A DNA stretch of 64,000 bases, taken from positions 186,001-250,000 of the forward strand of contig NZ_SOQZ01000001.1 in NCBI RefSeq assembly GCF_004366715.1. Direction: 5' to 3'. The notes beneath the pieces were generated by a model. That model searched no databases. It saw only the letters and a list, made by a program, of their open reading frames with translations, and had not been told where the DNA came from. Within the stretch, counting starts at the first letter, position 1. Every line of letters begins with the position of its first letter. Below, piece by piece: positions 1 through 9,135 of this stretch. This stretch comes from Meridianimaribacter flavus (GTDB lineage: Bacteria; Bacteroidota; Bacteroidia; Flavobacteriales; Flavobacteriaceae). A program made the translations under genes and the position numbers.

Positions 1-131
1 AATTAGGATGGGTTCCTAAATATGACCTTCAAAATTTAGTTGATGATATGATGTCTAGCGATTTAAAACTAATGCAAAAACAACAATTTTTGCAAGATGG
101 CGGTTACAGAATCAATAACTACTTTGAATAA
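1..131 (+). CDS. gmd: GDP-mannose 4,6-dehydratase, C-terminal end (partial)
   Basis: The window opens inside a reading frame (frame 3) that encodes about 42 residues before a TAA stop. The residues LGWVPKYDLQ followed by LVDDMMSSDL match the end of GDP-mannose 4,6-dehydratase, which converts GDP-mannose to GDP-4-keto-6-deoxymannose. The next gene, 9 bp downstream, is GDP-L-fucose synthase, which uses this product, so the order gmd-fcl supports the call. Only the tail is present, so no catalytic residue can be checked. Confidence 0.75.
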   Translation, partial: LGWVPKYDLQNLVDDMMSSDLKLMQKQQFLQDGGYRINNYFE

Positions 132-140
132 AAAGCAGTT

Positions 141-1187
141 ATGAAAAAAGATTCTAAAATATATGTAGCTGGACATCGAGGTTTGGTGGGTAGTGCTATT
201 GTAGAAAACTTAAAAAGTAAAGGCTATACAAACCTAGTTACCAGAACACATTCTGAACTAGACTTAACCAATCAAGTTGCTGTTGAAGACTTTTTTAAAA
301 GCGAAAAACCAGAATATGTTTTTTTAGCTGCAGCTAAAGTAGGAGGTATTATTGCAAATAATGTATACAGAGCCGATTTTATTTACGCAAACATGATGAT
401 TCAAAACAATGTAATTCATCAAAGTTACCTTAATGGCGTATCAAAATTGTTGTTTTTAGGGAGTACATGTATTTATCCTAAAAATGCTCCTCAACCAATG
501 AAGGAAGAGTATTTATTGACAGACACTTTAGAATATACCAATGAGCCTTATGCCATTGCAAAAATAGCTGGAATAAAAACCTGTGAAAGTTACAATCTTC
601 AATACGGTACAAATTTTATTTCGGTTATGCCAACAAATCTTTATGGACCTAACGATAATTTCGATTTAGAAAAATCACATGTTTTACCAGCGTTAATTAG
701 AAAGATATATTTAGCAAAAATGCTAAATGAAAACAATTTAGATGCTGTTATTAGTGACACTGGTTTTGAAACGATTGAAGAGGCAAAAGTGTATCTTTCT
801 AAATTTGGAGTATCAGAAAACAGTGTAGAAATCTGGGGAACAGGAGCTCCAAAACGAGAGTTTTTATGGTCTAAAGATATGGCTGATGCTTGTGTATTTA
901 TTATGGAAAACAGAGAGTTTTCTGATACATATTCCGAAAATGATAGCGAAATTAGAAACACCCATATCAATATAGGTACAGGGAAAGAAATTTCTATTAA
1001 AGAGCTAGCCGAAACCATAAAAAGCATTATTGATTTTAAAGGAGACTTAGTGTTTAATACAGATAAGCCTGATGGAACCATGAGAAAATTAACAGATGTT
1101 TCTAAATTGAACGGTTTAGGTTGGAAACATTCGGTTGAATTAGAAGACGGAATTAAAAAAGTGTACGATTGGTATGTTAATAAATGA
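141..1187 (+). CDS. fcl: GDP-L-fucose synthase
   Basis: This 348-residue short-chain dehydrogenase (extended SDR) makes GDP-L-fucose from GDP-4-keto-6-deoxymannose by epimerisation and NADPH reduction in the cytoplasm. The N-terminal nucleotide-binding loop has glycines at 11, 14 and 17 ([10 protein letters not shown]), and the catalytic Ser108 and Tyr137-x3-Lys141 (YAIAK) are present. It is about 25 residues longer than the E. coli enzyme because of an insert near residues 195-225, a form seen in Bacteroidota homologues. The last 14 bases overlap the following cysQ, so the two are probably translated from one message. It supplies activated fucose to the polysaccharide locus. Confidence 0.93.
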   Translation: MKKDSKIYVAGHRGLVGSAIVENLKSKGYTNLVTRTHSELDLTNQVAVEDFFKSEKPEYVFLAAAKVGGIIANNVYRADFIYANMMIQNNVIHQSYLNGVSKLLFLGSTCIYPKNAPQPMKEEYLLTDTLEYTNEPYAIAKIAGIKTCESYNLQYGTNFISVMPTNLYGPNDNFDLEKSHVLPALIRKIYLAKMLNENNLDAVISDTGFETIEEAKVYLSKFGVSENSVEIWGTGAPKREFLWSKDMADACVFIMENREFSDTYSENDSEIRNTHINIGTGKEISIKELAETIKSIIDFKGDLVFNTDKPDGTMRKLTDVSKLNGLGWKHSVELEDGIKKVYDWYVNK

Positions 1188-1974
1188 AAACCTACAAACA
1201 GCTATCAAAGCATCATTAGAAGCAGGAAAAGTAATCATGCAAATATATGATACAGCTTTTGATGTAGAAATGAAAGACGACAAATCACCTTTAACAGAGG
1301 CAGACAAAAAAGCTAATGATGTCATTAATTCGTACCTGATTCCTACGGAAATTCCAATAATTTCAGAAGAGAATAAACAAACGGATTACGCTGTTAGAAA
1401 AACTTGGGAAACCTGTTGGGTTGTAGATCCAGTAGATGGCACTAAAGAGTTTATAAAACGTAACGGTGAATTTACAGTAAATATAGCGTTAGTAACCAAC
1501 GGAAAACCTGTTTTAGGAGTTATTTACGTGCCTGCAGTAAAAACCATCTATTTTGCTAATGTAGAAAACAACGAAGCGTTTAAGGTAGATTTAGAGTCTC
1601 ATGATGTTGCTGTTGAAAAGATATTAGAATTAGCCCAACCATTACAACCAAAGAAAAACAATTCGGATAAAGTTGAGGTTGTTGGTAGTCGTTCGCACAT
1701 GAACCAAGACACGTTGGATTTTGTAGAAAGCTTGAAAGCAGAAGGTAAAGAGGTTGAGATTGTATCAAAAGGAAGCTCTTTAAAATTTTGTTTGGTAGCC
1801 GAAGGAAATGCCGATGTATATCCACGATATGCACCTACCATGGAATGGGATACTGCTGCAGGTCAAGCCATTTGTAACGCAGTTGGGTTAGAGGTTATTT
1901 CTAAAGAAACAAATAAACCATTAGCTTACAATAAAGAAAACCTATTAAACAGCTACTTTTTAGTCAGTAAGTAA
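1174..1974 (+). CDS. cysQ: 3'(2'),5'-bisphosphate nucleotidase CysQ
   Basis: This 266-residue protein belongs to the inositol-monophosphatase-like family and hydrolyses 3'-phosphoadenosine 5'-phosphate (PAP), the by-product of sulfotransferase reactions, to AMP. Metal-binding motifs are visible: SEEN at 64-67, DPVDGT at 85-90, and the C-terminal EWDTAAG around 224-230. The gene starts inside the end of fcl and stops directly against the next ATG. Its place beside cysC, cysD and cysN and upstream of two sulfotransferase genes fits PAP recycling during sulfation of a polysaccharide. Confidence 0.92.
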   Translation: MLINENLQTAIKASLEAGKVIMQIYDTAFDVEMKDDKSPLTEADKKANDVINSYLIPTEIPIISEENKQTDYAVRKTWETCWVVDPVDGTKEFIKRNGEFTVNIALVTNGKPVLGVIYVPAVKTIYFANVENNEAFKVDLESHDVAVEKILELAQPLQPKKNNSDKVEVVGSRSHMNQDTLDFVESLKAEGKEVEIVSKGSSLKFCLVAEGNADVYPRYAPTMEWDTAAGQAICNAVGLEVISKETNKPLAYNKENLLNSYFLVSK

Positions 1975-2403
1975 ATGGCAGATGTTTCTTATAAAAGACA
2001 TATTGCCAAAACCATTACATGGAGAGTTGTTGGAACGATAGACACAATAATTCTCTCTTGGATAGTTACTGGAGACCCTTTGGCAGGTCTTAAAATAGGA
2101 TTCGCAGAAGTCACAACAAAATCAGTGTTATACTACTTACACGAACGTGTTTGGTACAAAATTAATTTATCGAAGGATGGTATTCTTCTTGAAAGTAGAA
2201 AACGACATATTGCCAAAACTATTACATGGCGTTTTATAGGAACAATAGATACAATGACGTTGGCTTGGATTATTTCGGGTAATCCACTTGCTGCTTTACA
2301 AATAGGTTTTGCTGAAGTGATTACTAAAATGATATTGTATTATTTGCACGAACGCGTTTGGTATAAAATAAACTTTGGTTTAAGTAAAAGAAAAAAAGAA
2401 TAA
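1975..2403 (+). CDS. Tandem DUF2061 membrane protein
   Basis: This 142-residue protein is two copies of one domain joined end to end. Residues 7-65 and 76-134 line up along their length: both begin KRHIAKTITWR, continue with G-TIDT and GFAEV-TK, and end YYLHERVWYKIN. Each copy has one or two short hydrophobic segments, so the product is likely an inner-membrane protein. The pattern matches DUF2061, whose function is not known. The gene is fused into the PAPS module without spacing (it starts immediately after the cysQ stop, and cysC follows 1 bp later), which suggests a role linked to sulfate activation, perhaps transport. That role is an inference from position only. Confidence 0.85.
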   Translation: MADVSYKRHIAKTITWRVVGTIDTIILSWIVTGDPLAGLKIGFAEVTTKSVLYYLHERVWYKINLSKDGILLESRKRHIAKTITWRFIGTIDTMTLAWIISGNPLAALQIGFAEVITKMILYYLHERVWYKINFGLSKRKKE

Positions 2404-2404
2404 G

Positions 2405-3004
2405 ATGAAAGAGAACATTATTCCGCACGATTATCAAATATCTATTGAAGATAGACGAAAGCAAAATGGACACAATTCTTTTTTATTATGGTTTACAGGA
2501 TTATCAGGATCAGGTAAGTCTACTATAGCCAATGTGGTTGAACAAAAATTGCATCAGAACGGTATTAAAACCTTTTCGCTAGATGGTGACAATATCAGAA
2601 AAGGAATTAATAAAGACTTAACCTTTGCTCCAAAAGATAGAACTGAAAATATCCGTAGAATTGCAGAAGTGGCAAATTTAATGGTTAATGCTGGTTTAGT
2701 GACACTTGCAGCTTTTGTGTCACCTTACAAAAAAGACCGAGAGAACATTAGAAGTATCGTTAAAGATATTAACTTTGTCGAAATATTTGTTAATACCAGC
2801 GTTGAAGAATGTGAAAGACGCGATGTAAAAGGGCTTTATAAAAAAGCTCGAGCTGGGGAGATAAAAAACATGACAGGAATTTCAGCGCCTTATGAAGCGC
2901 CAGAAAACCCTGATATTGAAATAAAAACAGAAAACGAATCAGTTGAAGCAGCTGCGCAACGAATCGTAGATTATATAACGCCAAAATTGTCAAAGCAACA
3001 ATGA
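2405..3004 (+). CDS. cysC: Adenylyl-sulfate kinase CysC
   Basis: This 199-residue cytoplasmic kinase phosphorylates adenosine 5'-phosphosulfate (APS) to PAPS, the sulfate donor of sulfotransferases. The Walker A loop GLSGSGKST is at residues 32-40, and the APS-kinase signature regions SLDGDN and the FVSPYKKDRE segment follow. The stop codon overlaps the cysD start by 4 bp (ATGA). No PAPS reductase gene (cysH) is seen here, so in this locus PAPS looks intended for sulfation rather than for reduction. Confidence 0.95.
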   Translation: MKENIIPHDYQISIEDRRKQNGHNSFLLWFTGLSGSGKSTIANVVEQKLHQNGIKTFSLDGDNIRKGINKDLTFAPKDRTENIRRIAEVANLMVNAGLVTLAAFVSPYKKDRENIRSIVKDINFVEIFVNTSVEECERRDVKGLYKKARAGEIKNMTGISAPYEAPENPDIEIKTENESVEAAAQRIVDYITPKLSKQQ

Positions 3005-3906
3005 GTAAGTATTATTTAAATTATTTAGATGAATTAGAGAGTGAAGCAATTTTTGTTTTACGTGAAGTTTGGGCACAATTTGAAAACCCAGTAATTTTAT
3101 TTTCAGGAGGAAAAGATTCTATCTTGGTAACGCATTTAGCAAAAAAAGCATTTTATCCTGCTAAAATACCATTTCCATTAATGCATGTTGACACTGGTCA
3201 CAATTTCCCAGAAACCATTCAGTTTAGAGATGACATTATTAAAGAATTAGGCGCGCAACTTATTGTTGGTTCTGTACAAGAATCTATAGACGAAGGTCGT
3301 GTAGCTGAAGAAAAAGGGAAAAATGCTACGCGTAATGCACTTCAAATTACAACACTTCTTGATGCTATTGAGGCCAATAAGATTGATTGTGCTATTGGTG
3401 GTGGACGTCGTGACGAAGAAAAAGCAAGAGCCAAAGAGCGTTTCTTCTCTCATAGAGATGATTTTGGGCAATGGGATCCTAAAAACCAACGACCAGAACT
3501 GTGGAATATCTTCAACGGAAAGCATTTTGAAGGAGAGCACTTTAGAGCATTCCCAATAAGTAACTGGACAGAAATGGATGTTTGGAACTACATAAAACGC
3601 GAGAATATTGCAATTCCATCATTATACTTTGCACATGAACGCGAAGTCGTTTGGAGACAAGACTCTTGGATTCCAAATTCTGAATTTTTAGTACTAGAAG
3701 ACCATGAAGAAGTGGTGACTAAAAAGATACGTTTTAGAACGTTAGGTGATATTACTATTACTGGTGGTGTAGAATCTGATGCTGATACATTAGAGAAAAT
3801 TGCTGCTGAAGTTGCTGGTATGAGAAATACCGAGCGTGGAAACAGAAGTGACGATAAGCGATCAGAATCTGCTATGGAAGACCGTAAGCGTCAAGGATAC
3901 TTTTAA
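3001..3906 (+). CDS. cysD: Sulfate adenylyltransferase small subunit CysD
   Basis: This 301-residue protein is the catalytic subunit of ATP sulfurylase, which forms APS from sulfate and ATP together with the GTPase CysN. The PP-loop motif SGGKDS is at residues 35-40, and the length and the C-terminal ERGNRSDD / MEDRKRQGYF tail are typical of the family. It is translationally coupled to cysC by a 4-bp overlap, and cysN follows after a 65-bp gap that contains a perfect palindrome. Confidence 0.95.
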   Translation: MSKYYLNYLDELESEAIFVLREVWAQFENPVILFSGGKDSILVTHLAKKAFYPAKIPFPLMHVDTGHNFPETIQFRDDIIKELGAQLIVGSVQESIDEGRVAEEKGKNATRNALQITTLLDAIEANKIDCAIGGGRRDEEKARAKERFFSHRDDFGQWDPKNQRPELWNIFNGKHFEGEHFRAFPISNWTEMDVWNYIKRENIAIPSLYFAHEREVVWRQDSWIPNSEFLVLEDHEEVVTKKIRFRTLGDITITGGVESDADTLEKIAAEVAGMRNTERGNRSDDKRSESAMEDRKRQGYF

Positions 3907-3929
3907 TCAAAATTAAATAAAAAATTAAC

Positions 3930-3960
3930 TGTCATGCCAAATACAATTTGGCATCTCATA
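3930..3960 (+). repeat. REP-like palindrome between cysD and cysN
   Basis: ATGCCAAAT, spacer ACA, ATTTGGCAT forms a perfect 9-bp inverted repeat at 3934-3954. It is flanked on the left by CTGTC and on the right by CTCATA. The same flanks surround a different stem at 41814-41847, so the flanks and not the stem sequence define the family. It lies within the cysD-cysN transcript, 17 bp before the chosen cysN ATG. Confidence 0.75.
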
Positions 3961-3971
3961 TAAAGAATAAC

Positions 3972-5225
3972 ATGTTAGACAACAATCAATTATTACGTTT
4001 TACAACTGCCGGAAGTGTAGATGATGGAAAAAGTACATTAATAGGGCGTTTGCTATACGATTCTAAATCTATTTTTGAAGACCAACTTGAAGCTATTGAA
4101 AACACAAGTAAGAAAAAAGGTCATGAAGGTGTAGATTTAGCACTATTTACAGACGGTTTAAGAGACGAAAGAGAGCAAGGTATTACCATTGATGTTGCTT
4201 ACAGATATTTTACAACACCAAAGCGTAAATTTATTATTGCTGATACACCAGGACATATTCAATATACACGTAATATGGTTACTGGAGCATCAACAGCTAA
4301 CGTAGCGACCATTCTAATTGATGCAAGACATGGTGTAATTGAGCAAACTAAACGTCATGCATTTATAGCATCGTTATTGCAAATACCACACATTATTGTT
4401 TGTGTAAACAAAATGGATTTGGTTGATTTTTCTGAAGACGTATTCAATAAAATTGTTTCAGAATTTGAAGAAGTGTCTTCAAAGATGCTTGTTAAAGACG
4501 TTCGTTTTATACCAATGTCAGCGCTTTTAGGAGATAATGTGGTAAACAAATCAGAAAATATGCCTTGGTATCAAGGAGCACCAATGCTACATACTTTGGA
4601 AACAATGCATATTAGTAGTGATATTAATAAAGTAGATGCGCGTTTTCCTGTACAAACTGTAATAAGACCACAACGTGAAGGTTTTATAGATTATAGAGGT
4701 TATGCAGGTCGTGTAGCAAGTGGTATTTTAAGAAAAGGCGATGATGTTACTGTAATGCCTTCAGGATTTACATCAAAGATAAGCAGTATTAACCTTCATG
4801 ATAAAGAATTAGAAGAAGCTTACGCACCAATGTCAGTTTCTATAACTTTAGAAGACGATATAGACATTAGTCGAGGTGATATGATTGTGCGTTCAAACAA
4901 TAAACCAGAGCCTTCTCAAGACATTGAGGTAATGTTGTGTTGGTTAAATAATAGTGCAGCTAAACCTAGAGCAAAATATACTATTAAGCATACTTCTAAC
5001 GATCAAAAAGCGATGATTAAAGAAGTGGTTTACAAATACGATATCAATACCTTGGAGCGAAATAGTGACGATACTGATTTATCAATGAATGATATTGCTA
5101 AAGTTAAAATACGTACTACAAAGCCGTTAATGATTGATGCTTACAGAGAAAACAGAACTACTGGAAGTATTATTTTAGTAGATGATGCAACTAATGAAAC
5201 TGTTGCCGCAGGAATGATAGTTTAA
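3972..5225 (+). CDS. cysN: Sulfate adenylyltransferase large subunit CysN (GTPase)
   Basis: This 417-residue EF-Tu-like GTPase drives ATP sulfurylase. G1 GSVDDGKST is at 14-22, G3 DTPGH at 91-95, and G4 NKMD at 146-149, followed by elongation-factor-type beta-barrel domains. An in-frame TTG at 3948 would add eight residues, but it lies inside a palindromic repeat, so the ATG at 3972 is preferred. No APS-kinase domain is fused at the C-terminus, in keeping with the separate cysC. It ends the PAPS module; the next gene is 20 bp downstream. Confidence 0.94.
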   Translation: MLDNNQLLRFTTAGSVDDGKSTLIGRLLYDSKSIFEDQLEAIENTSKKKGHEGVDLALFTDGLRDEREQGITIDVAYRYFTTPKRKFIIADTPGHIQYTRNMVTGASTANVATILIDARHGVIEQTKRHAFIASLLQIPHIIVCVNKMDLVDFSEDVFNKIVSEFEEVSSKMLVKDVRFIPMSALLGDNVVNKSENMPWYQGAPMLHTLETMHISSDINKVDARFPVQTVIRPQREGFIDYRGYAGRVASGILRKGDDVTVMPSGFTSKISSINLHDKELEEAYAPMSVSITLEDDIDISRGDMIVRSNNKPEPSQDIEVMLCWLNNSAAKPRAKYTIKHTSNDQKAMIKEVVYKYDINTLERNSDDTDLSMNDIAKVKIRTTKPLMIDAYRENRTTGSIILVDDATNETVAAGMIV

Positions 5226-5245
5226 CTATAAAAACAAATAAATTA

Positions 5246-5788
5246 ATGAAAAAATTAACATTAGTATTATTAGTAATTACCTTTTTTTCGTGTAAAAATG
5301 AAGAAAATGTAGCCGAAAAAGCTAAGCAACAAAATAATAAACTAGAGCAAAAAATAGAAAAAAAGAATAGACTCGTATTTGAAATAGATTTTAAAACGAC
5401 TAAACCAGATGATTTTATTTTATTTTCAAATGATGTTTTTTTAAATAACAGTCAGTTTATGAATTTTATCATAACTCATAAAATGAACAGTAATGAAAAT
5501 CAAAAGGTTATAAAATTTGAAGTGCCAGATGAAATTAAACCTGATGTTAGCTTAGGGTTGATTTTAGGGAGAGAAAACGAGAAAGCCATTACAGTTAAAT
5601 TAATTAAAATACATACCAATAATGTTGAGTATTTGATTTCTCCTGATGAATTAAATGATTACTTTACTTTTAATAAATTTATAGAATATAATCCTGAAAC
5701 AGGCATTATTAATACAAAAAGAATAGATGGGAAATATAACCCAACAATGTTTTTAAGAAAAAAAATTATAAATAAACTTTTTCAATAA
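5246..5788 (+). CDS. Unrecognised lipoprotein
   Basis: This 180-residue protein has a lipoprotein signal peptide (MKKLTLVLLVITFFSC, with the modified Cys at residue 16) followed by a charged Lys/Glu-rich stretch to about residue 45. The rest is a soluble domain rich in beta-strand-forming residues. I do not recognise a family. It sits 20 bp after cysN and directly before the flippase, so it is probably part of the polysaccharide transcript. A role in export or modification of the polymer would be a guess. Confidence 0.6.
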   Translation: MKKLTLVLLVITFFSCKNEENVAEKAKQQNNKLEQKIEKKNRLVFEIDFKTTKPDDFILFSNDVFLNNSQFMNFIITHKMNSNENQKVIKFEVPDEIKPDVSLGLILGRENEKAITVKLIKIHTNNVEYLISPDELNDYFTFNKFIEYNPETGIINTKRIDGKYNPTMFLRKKIINKLFQ

Positions 5789-7153
5789 TTGAAACATAAT
5801 ATTGTTAAACTTTTAGAAAAAGTAGGAGTAAAAAGCTCTCGAACAAAAAACATAATAAAGCATTTACTAATTTCTTTTTTATACAAAGGAGGAGCTGTTT
5901 TATCTAATTTTTTATTAGTTCCATTAACAATTGAGTATCTCGATACTGAAAACTATGGGGTATGGCTAACAATTACATCTTTTATCTCTTGGCTTTCTTT
6001 TTTGGATATTGGATTGGGTAACGGATTAAGAAATAAGTTTGCAGAAGCAAAAGCGAACAATAATTTAGAGTTAGTGAAAGGATATATTAGCTCTGCATAT
6101 TATTCAATATTCATATTGAGTTCATTTCTTTTTATTGTTTTTTTTGCCATTAATAATTTTATTGATTGGACATTGTTTTTTAATTCTAGCTCTAAGTTAA
6201 GAAGTGACCTTAGTTTTTTAATGCCTATTGTTGTTGGGTTTTTTTGTATTCAATTAATTGTAAAACTCATAGTCAGCATATATTTAGCTGATCAAAATCA
6301 TTCAGTTCAAGTTAAAATTCAGTTTATCACACAAGCGATATTATTGTTTATTGTCTGGCAGCTCACCAAAACAGATAATAGTTCTTTACTTGTTTTTGGC
6401 ACTTTGTTTTCATGCATACCTGTAGTTGTTTTATTAATATTCAATGTATTTGCTTTTTCAAATAAGTACAAAGCAATAAAACCATCATTTAAGTATTTTA
6501 ATAAAAAATATTTAAAAGATGTAATGGGTATAGGAGTTAATTTTTTCATTATACAAGTTGCAGCAATAATTTTGTTTTCTACTGATAATTTTATCATTAG
6601 TCAGTTATTTAGCCCTGAAGAAGTAGTCCCTTACAACATCGCTTTTAAATACTTTTCTATACTTACCATGCTATACACAATGATTGTAGCTCCTTACTGG
6701 TCTTCATTTACTCAAGCATTTACCCTAAAAGATTTCGAATGGATAAAGAAATCTGTAAAAAATATTTTAAAAATTTGGTTTATTGTACCAATACTGCTAA
6801 TTATAATGTTGATATTGGAAGATTGGTTTTATAATATTTGGATTGGAGAAAAAGTTATTGTACCATTATCTCTTTCTATTTCAATGGCTTTATTTGTTTT
6901 GTTGTTTACGTTTAACATGGTTTTTACTCAATTTATTAATGGTGTAGGGAAAATTAAGATTCAATTAATTACTGCAATCACATCTATGATTATAAACATA
7001 CCGTTGAGTATATTATTCGCAAACTTTTTTAATATGGGAACAACAGGAGTTATAATTGCTACTTGTGTTTCTATGTCTTATGCAGCTGTATTAAGACCAA
7101 TGCAATATTATAAAATAATAAATAACAAAGCTAAAGGGATATGGGCAAGTTAA
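5789..7153 (+). CDS. Wzx-type polysaccharide flippase (MOP superfamily)
   Basis: This 454-residue polytopic inner-membrane protein has about 12-14 hydrophobic segments and the N-terminal pattern of lipid-linked oligosaccharide flippases (LVPLTIEYLDTENYGVWLTI, then LDIGLGNGLRNKF). It would flip undecaprenyl-linked repeat units across the inner membrane. The start is a TTG immediately after the previous stop codon; no upstream ATG exists in frame. The end overlaps the sulfotransferase start by 13 bp. A second, different flippase gene is found at 42969. Confidence 0.85.
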   Translation: MKHNIVKLLEKVGVKSSRTKNIIKHLLISFLYKGGAVLSNFLLVPLTIEYLDTENYGVWLTITSFISWLSFLDIGLGNGLRNKFAEAKANNNLELVKGYISSAYYSIFILSSFLFIVFFAINNFIDWTLFFNSSSKLRSDLSFLMPIVVGFFCIQLIVKLIVSIYLADQNHSVQVKIQFITQAILLFIVWQLTKTDNSSLLVFGTLFSCIPVVVLLIFNVFAFSNKYKAIKPSFKYFNKKYLKDVMGIGVNFFIIQVAAIILFSTDNFIISQLFSPEEVVPYNIAFKYFSILTMLYTMIVAPYWSSFTQAFTLKDFEWIKKSVKNILKIWFIVPILLIIMLILEDWFYNIWIGEKVIVPLSLSISMALFVLLFTFNMVFTQFINGVGKIKIQLITAITSMIINIPLSILFANFFNMGTTGVIIATCVSMSYAAVLRPMQYYKIINNKAKGIWAS

Positions 7154-7899
7154 GTTTTTTCGAAAAAATATTTTTAAAACTCCCTCATTCACTAATATAT
7201 AATCTATATAGGTTTTTTAGAAGTAAAGAGTTTAACAAGAAGCAAGAAGAAAGAAAAATAATAGTAAAGGGAAAAGAAAAGTATTCATTAAAAGGTTTTG
7301 ATGATAATGAATGTATTTTTATTCATATCCCTAAAGCAGGAGGGGTTTCATTGGCATTAAATCTTTTTGGAAATTTAGGTTATGGGCATAGACCAATTTA
7401 CAAGTATTTATACATTTTCAACCAAAAAGAATTTAAAAAATATTTTAAATTCACATTTGCAAGAAATCCATGGGATAGATTAGTTTCAGCCTACTTCTTT
7501 TTAAAAGCAGGAGGGTTTCATAAAGAAGATGCAGAGTGGTATGAAATGCACCTATCAAAATATAAGGATTTTGAAGATTTTGTCCTAAATTGGGTTAATG
7601 AAGATAATATATATAAAGGGATACATTTTATTCCTCAATATGAGTTTATCACAATAAACTCAAAAGTTGCAGTAGACAAAATATATAAAATAGAAGAATT
7701 TAACAATAGTGTTAAAGAAATTAATGAGGTGTTGAATAAGGATATTCTTCTTACACACGAAAATAAATCTAAAAGGGAAAAAGATTATAGAACATATTAT
7801 TCTTCAAAAACGCAAAAGATTGTAGAAGAAGTTTATAAAAAAGATATTTTACTCTTTGGCTATAGTTTTAGTGATACAAGCCATAAAAGCGAGATTTGA
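7141..7899 (+). CDS. Sulfotransferase family 2 protein
   Basis: This 252-residue protein carries both PAPS-binding elements of carbohydrate sulfotransferases: the 5'-phosphosulfate loop HIPKAGG at 62-68 and the 3'-phosphate motif FARNPWDRLVSAY near 106-118. This matches the family (PF03567-like) that sulfates glycans. The residues after the second motif (FIPQYEFI) also fit. It overlaps the flippase gene and precedes a glycosyltransferase, so its acceptor is probably the repeat unit made here. The upstream cys genes would supply its donor. Confidence 0.85.
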   Translation: MGKLSFFEKIFLKLPHSLIYNLYRFFRSKEFNKKQEERKIIVKGKEKYSLKGFDDNECIFIHIPKAGGVSLALNLFGNLGYGHRPIYKYLYIFNQKEFKKYFKFTFARNPWDRLVSAYFFLKAGGFHKEDAEWYEMHLSKYKDFEDFVLNWVNEDNIYKGIHFIPQYEFITINSKVAVDKIYKIEEFNNSVKEINEVLNKDILLTHENKSKREKDYRTYYSSKTQKIVEEVYKKDILLFGYSFSDTSHKSEI

Positions 7900-7909
7900 G
7901 TGTAAGATA

Positions 7910-9133
7910 ATGAAAATATTGATTGTAAATTTTAGTGATATAGAAGGTGGTGCTGCTAGAGCATCTTATAGACTTCATAATTCGCTCCTTAAAGAAGGGG
8001 TTAGCTCTACAATGTTAGTTAAAACAAAAAAAAGTGATGACTATACAGTTATTTCTCCTACTTCAAAGATTGGTAAATTTACAGCTAAAGCACAGTCTAT
8101 AATAAATCCATACCCATTACTTAAATATAAAGAACATGATTTATTTTCACCGTCATTTTCACCGTCATTTAGAATTGTAAAAGCAATTAATGAAATAAAT
8201 GCTGATATTGTTCATTTACATTGGATTAATGCAGGAATGTTAAAAATAGAAGACTTTTCAAAGATAAAAGCACCTATTGTTTGGTCCTTACATGATATGT
8301 GGGCATTTACGGGTGGGTGTCATTATTCAAAAGAATGCGAACGATATAAAGAAAACTGTGGGAAATGTATTATTTTAAAGTCAAATAAAGAAAATGACTT
8401 AAGTCGTAAAATTTTTAATAGAAAGAAAAAAACTTTCGCCAAAACAAATTTAACAATTATAGGTTTAAGTAAGTGGCTCGAATCTTGTGCAAAATCTAGT
8501 ACTCTATTTAGGGATAAAAGGGTGGTTAATTTACCAAACCCAATAGATACAAATTTATTCAAACAAGTAGAGCAAAAACATGCAAGGAAATTATTTAATT
8601 TGCCGAATGATAAAAAATTGATTCTTTTTGGAGCGATGTCTGCCACTAGCGACAAAAGAAAAGGGTTTGATCAACTAAAGAAAGCATTAAAAAGTATAAA
8701 TAAAGAATGTGTTGAGCTTTTAATATACGGTAGTTCTAAGCCCCAAAACCCTGAAAACTTAGGTTTTAAATCTCATTATTTAGGGAGACTATATGATGAT
8801 GCTAGTTTAACAGCAATTTATAATGCAGCTGACGTCATGATTGTTCCTAGTTTAGAAGAAAATTTATCTAATGTTATTATGGAAAGTCTGTCTTGTGGAA
8901 CACCTGTCGTTGGGTTTGATATAGGAGGGAACAGCGATTTAATAGACCATAAAGAAAATGGATATTTAGCAAAACCTCTTGATACTAATGATTTAGCTAA
9001 GGGCATAGAGTGGGTTTTAAATAATGAAAACTACTTAGGGTTAAAAAATAAATCTAGGGCAAAGGTTTTAAAAAATTTTGATACTACTATAGTAGCTAAA
9101 AAATATATACAACTATATAAAAGTATTAATTAA
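7910..9133 (+). CDS. Glycosyltransferase family 4 protein
   Basis: This 407-residue GT-B glycosyltransferase begins MKILIVNFSDIEGGAARASY, the usual N-terminus of such enzymes, so the ATG at 7910 is chosen over an in-frame codon at 7856 that lies inside the sulfotransferase gene. The C-terminal half has the GT4 nucleotide-sugar site: PSLEENLSNVIMESLSCGTP with the E-x7-E spacing, then GFDIGGNSDLI. Sugar and linkage cannot be told from the sequence. Confidence 0.9.
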   Translation: MKILIVNFSDIEGGAARASYRLHNSLLKEGVSSTMLVKTKKSDDYTVISPTSKIGKFTAKAQSIINPYPLLKYKEHDLFSPSFSPSFRIVKAINEINADIVHLHWINAGMLKIEDFSKIKAPIVWSLHDMWAFTGGCHYSKECERYKENCGKCIILKSNKENDLSRKIFNRKKKTFAKTNLTIIGLSKWLESCAKSSTLFRDKRVVNLPNPIDTNLFKQVEQKHARKLFNLPNDKKLILFGAMSATSDKRKGFDQLKKALKSINKECVELLIYGSSKPQNPENLGFKSHYLGRLYDDASLTAIYNAADVMIVPSLEENLSNVIMESLSCGTPVVGFDIGGNSDLIDHKENGYLAKPLDTNDLAKGIEWVLNNENYLGLKNKSRAKVLKNFDTTIVAKKYIQLYKSIN

Positions 9134-9135
9134 TT

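Noticed and set aside
3948-3971. Upstream TTG start for cysN
   Set aside because: The added residues come from the REP-like palindrome, and the ATG at 3972 gives the normal N-terminus.
7856-7909. Upstream start for the glycosyltransferase at 7910
   Set aside because: It lies within the sulfotransferase coding region and adds residues foreign to the GT4 N-terminus MKILIVNFS.
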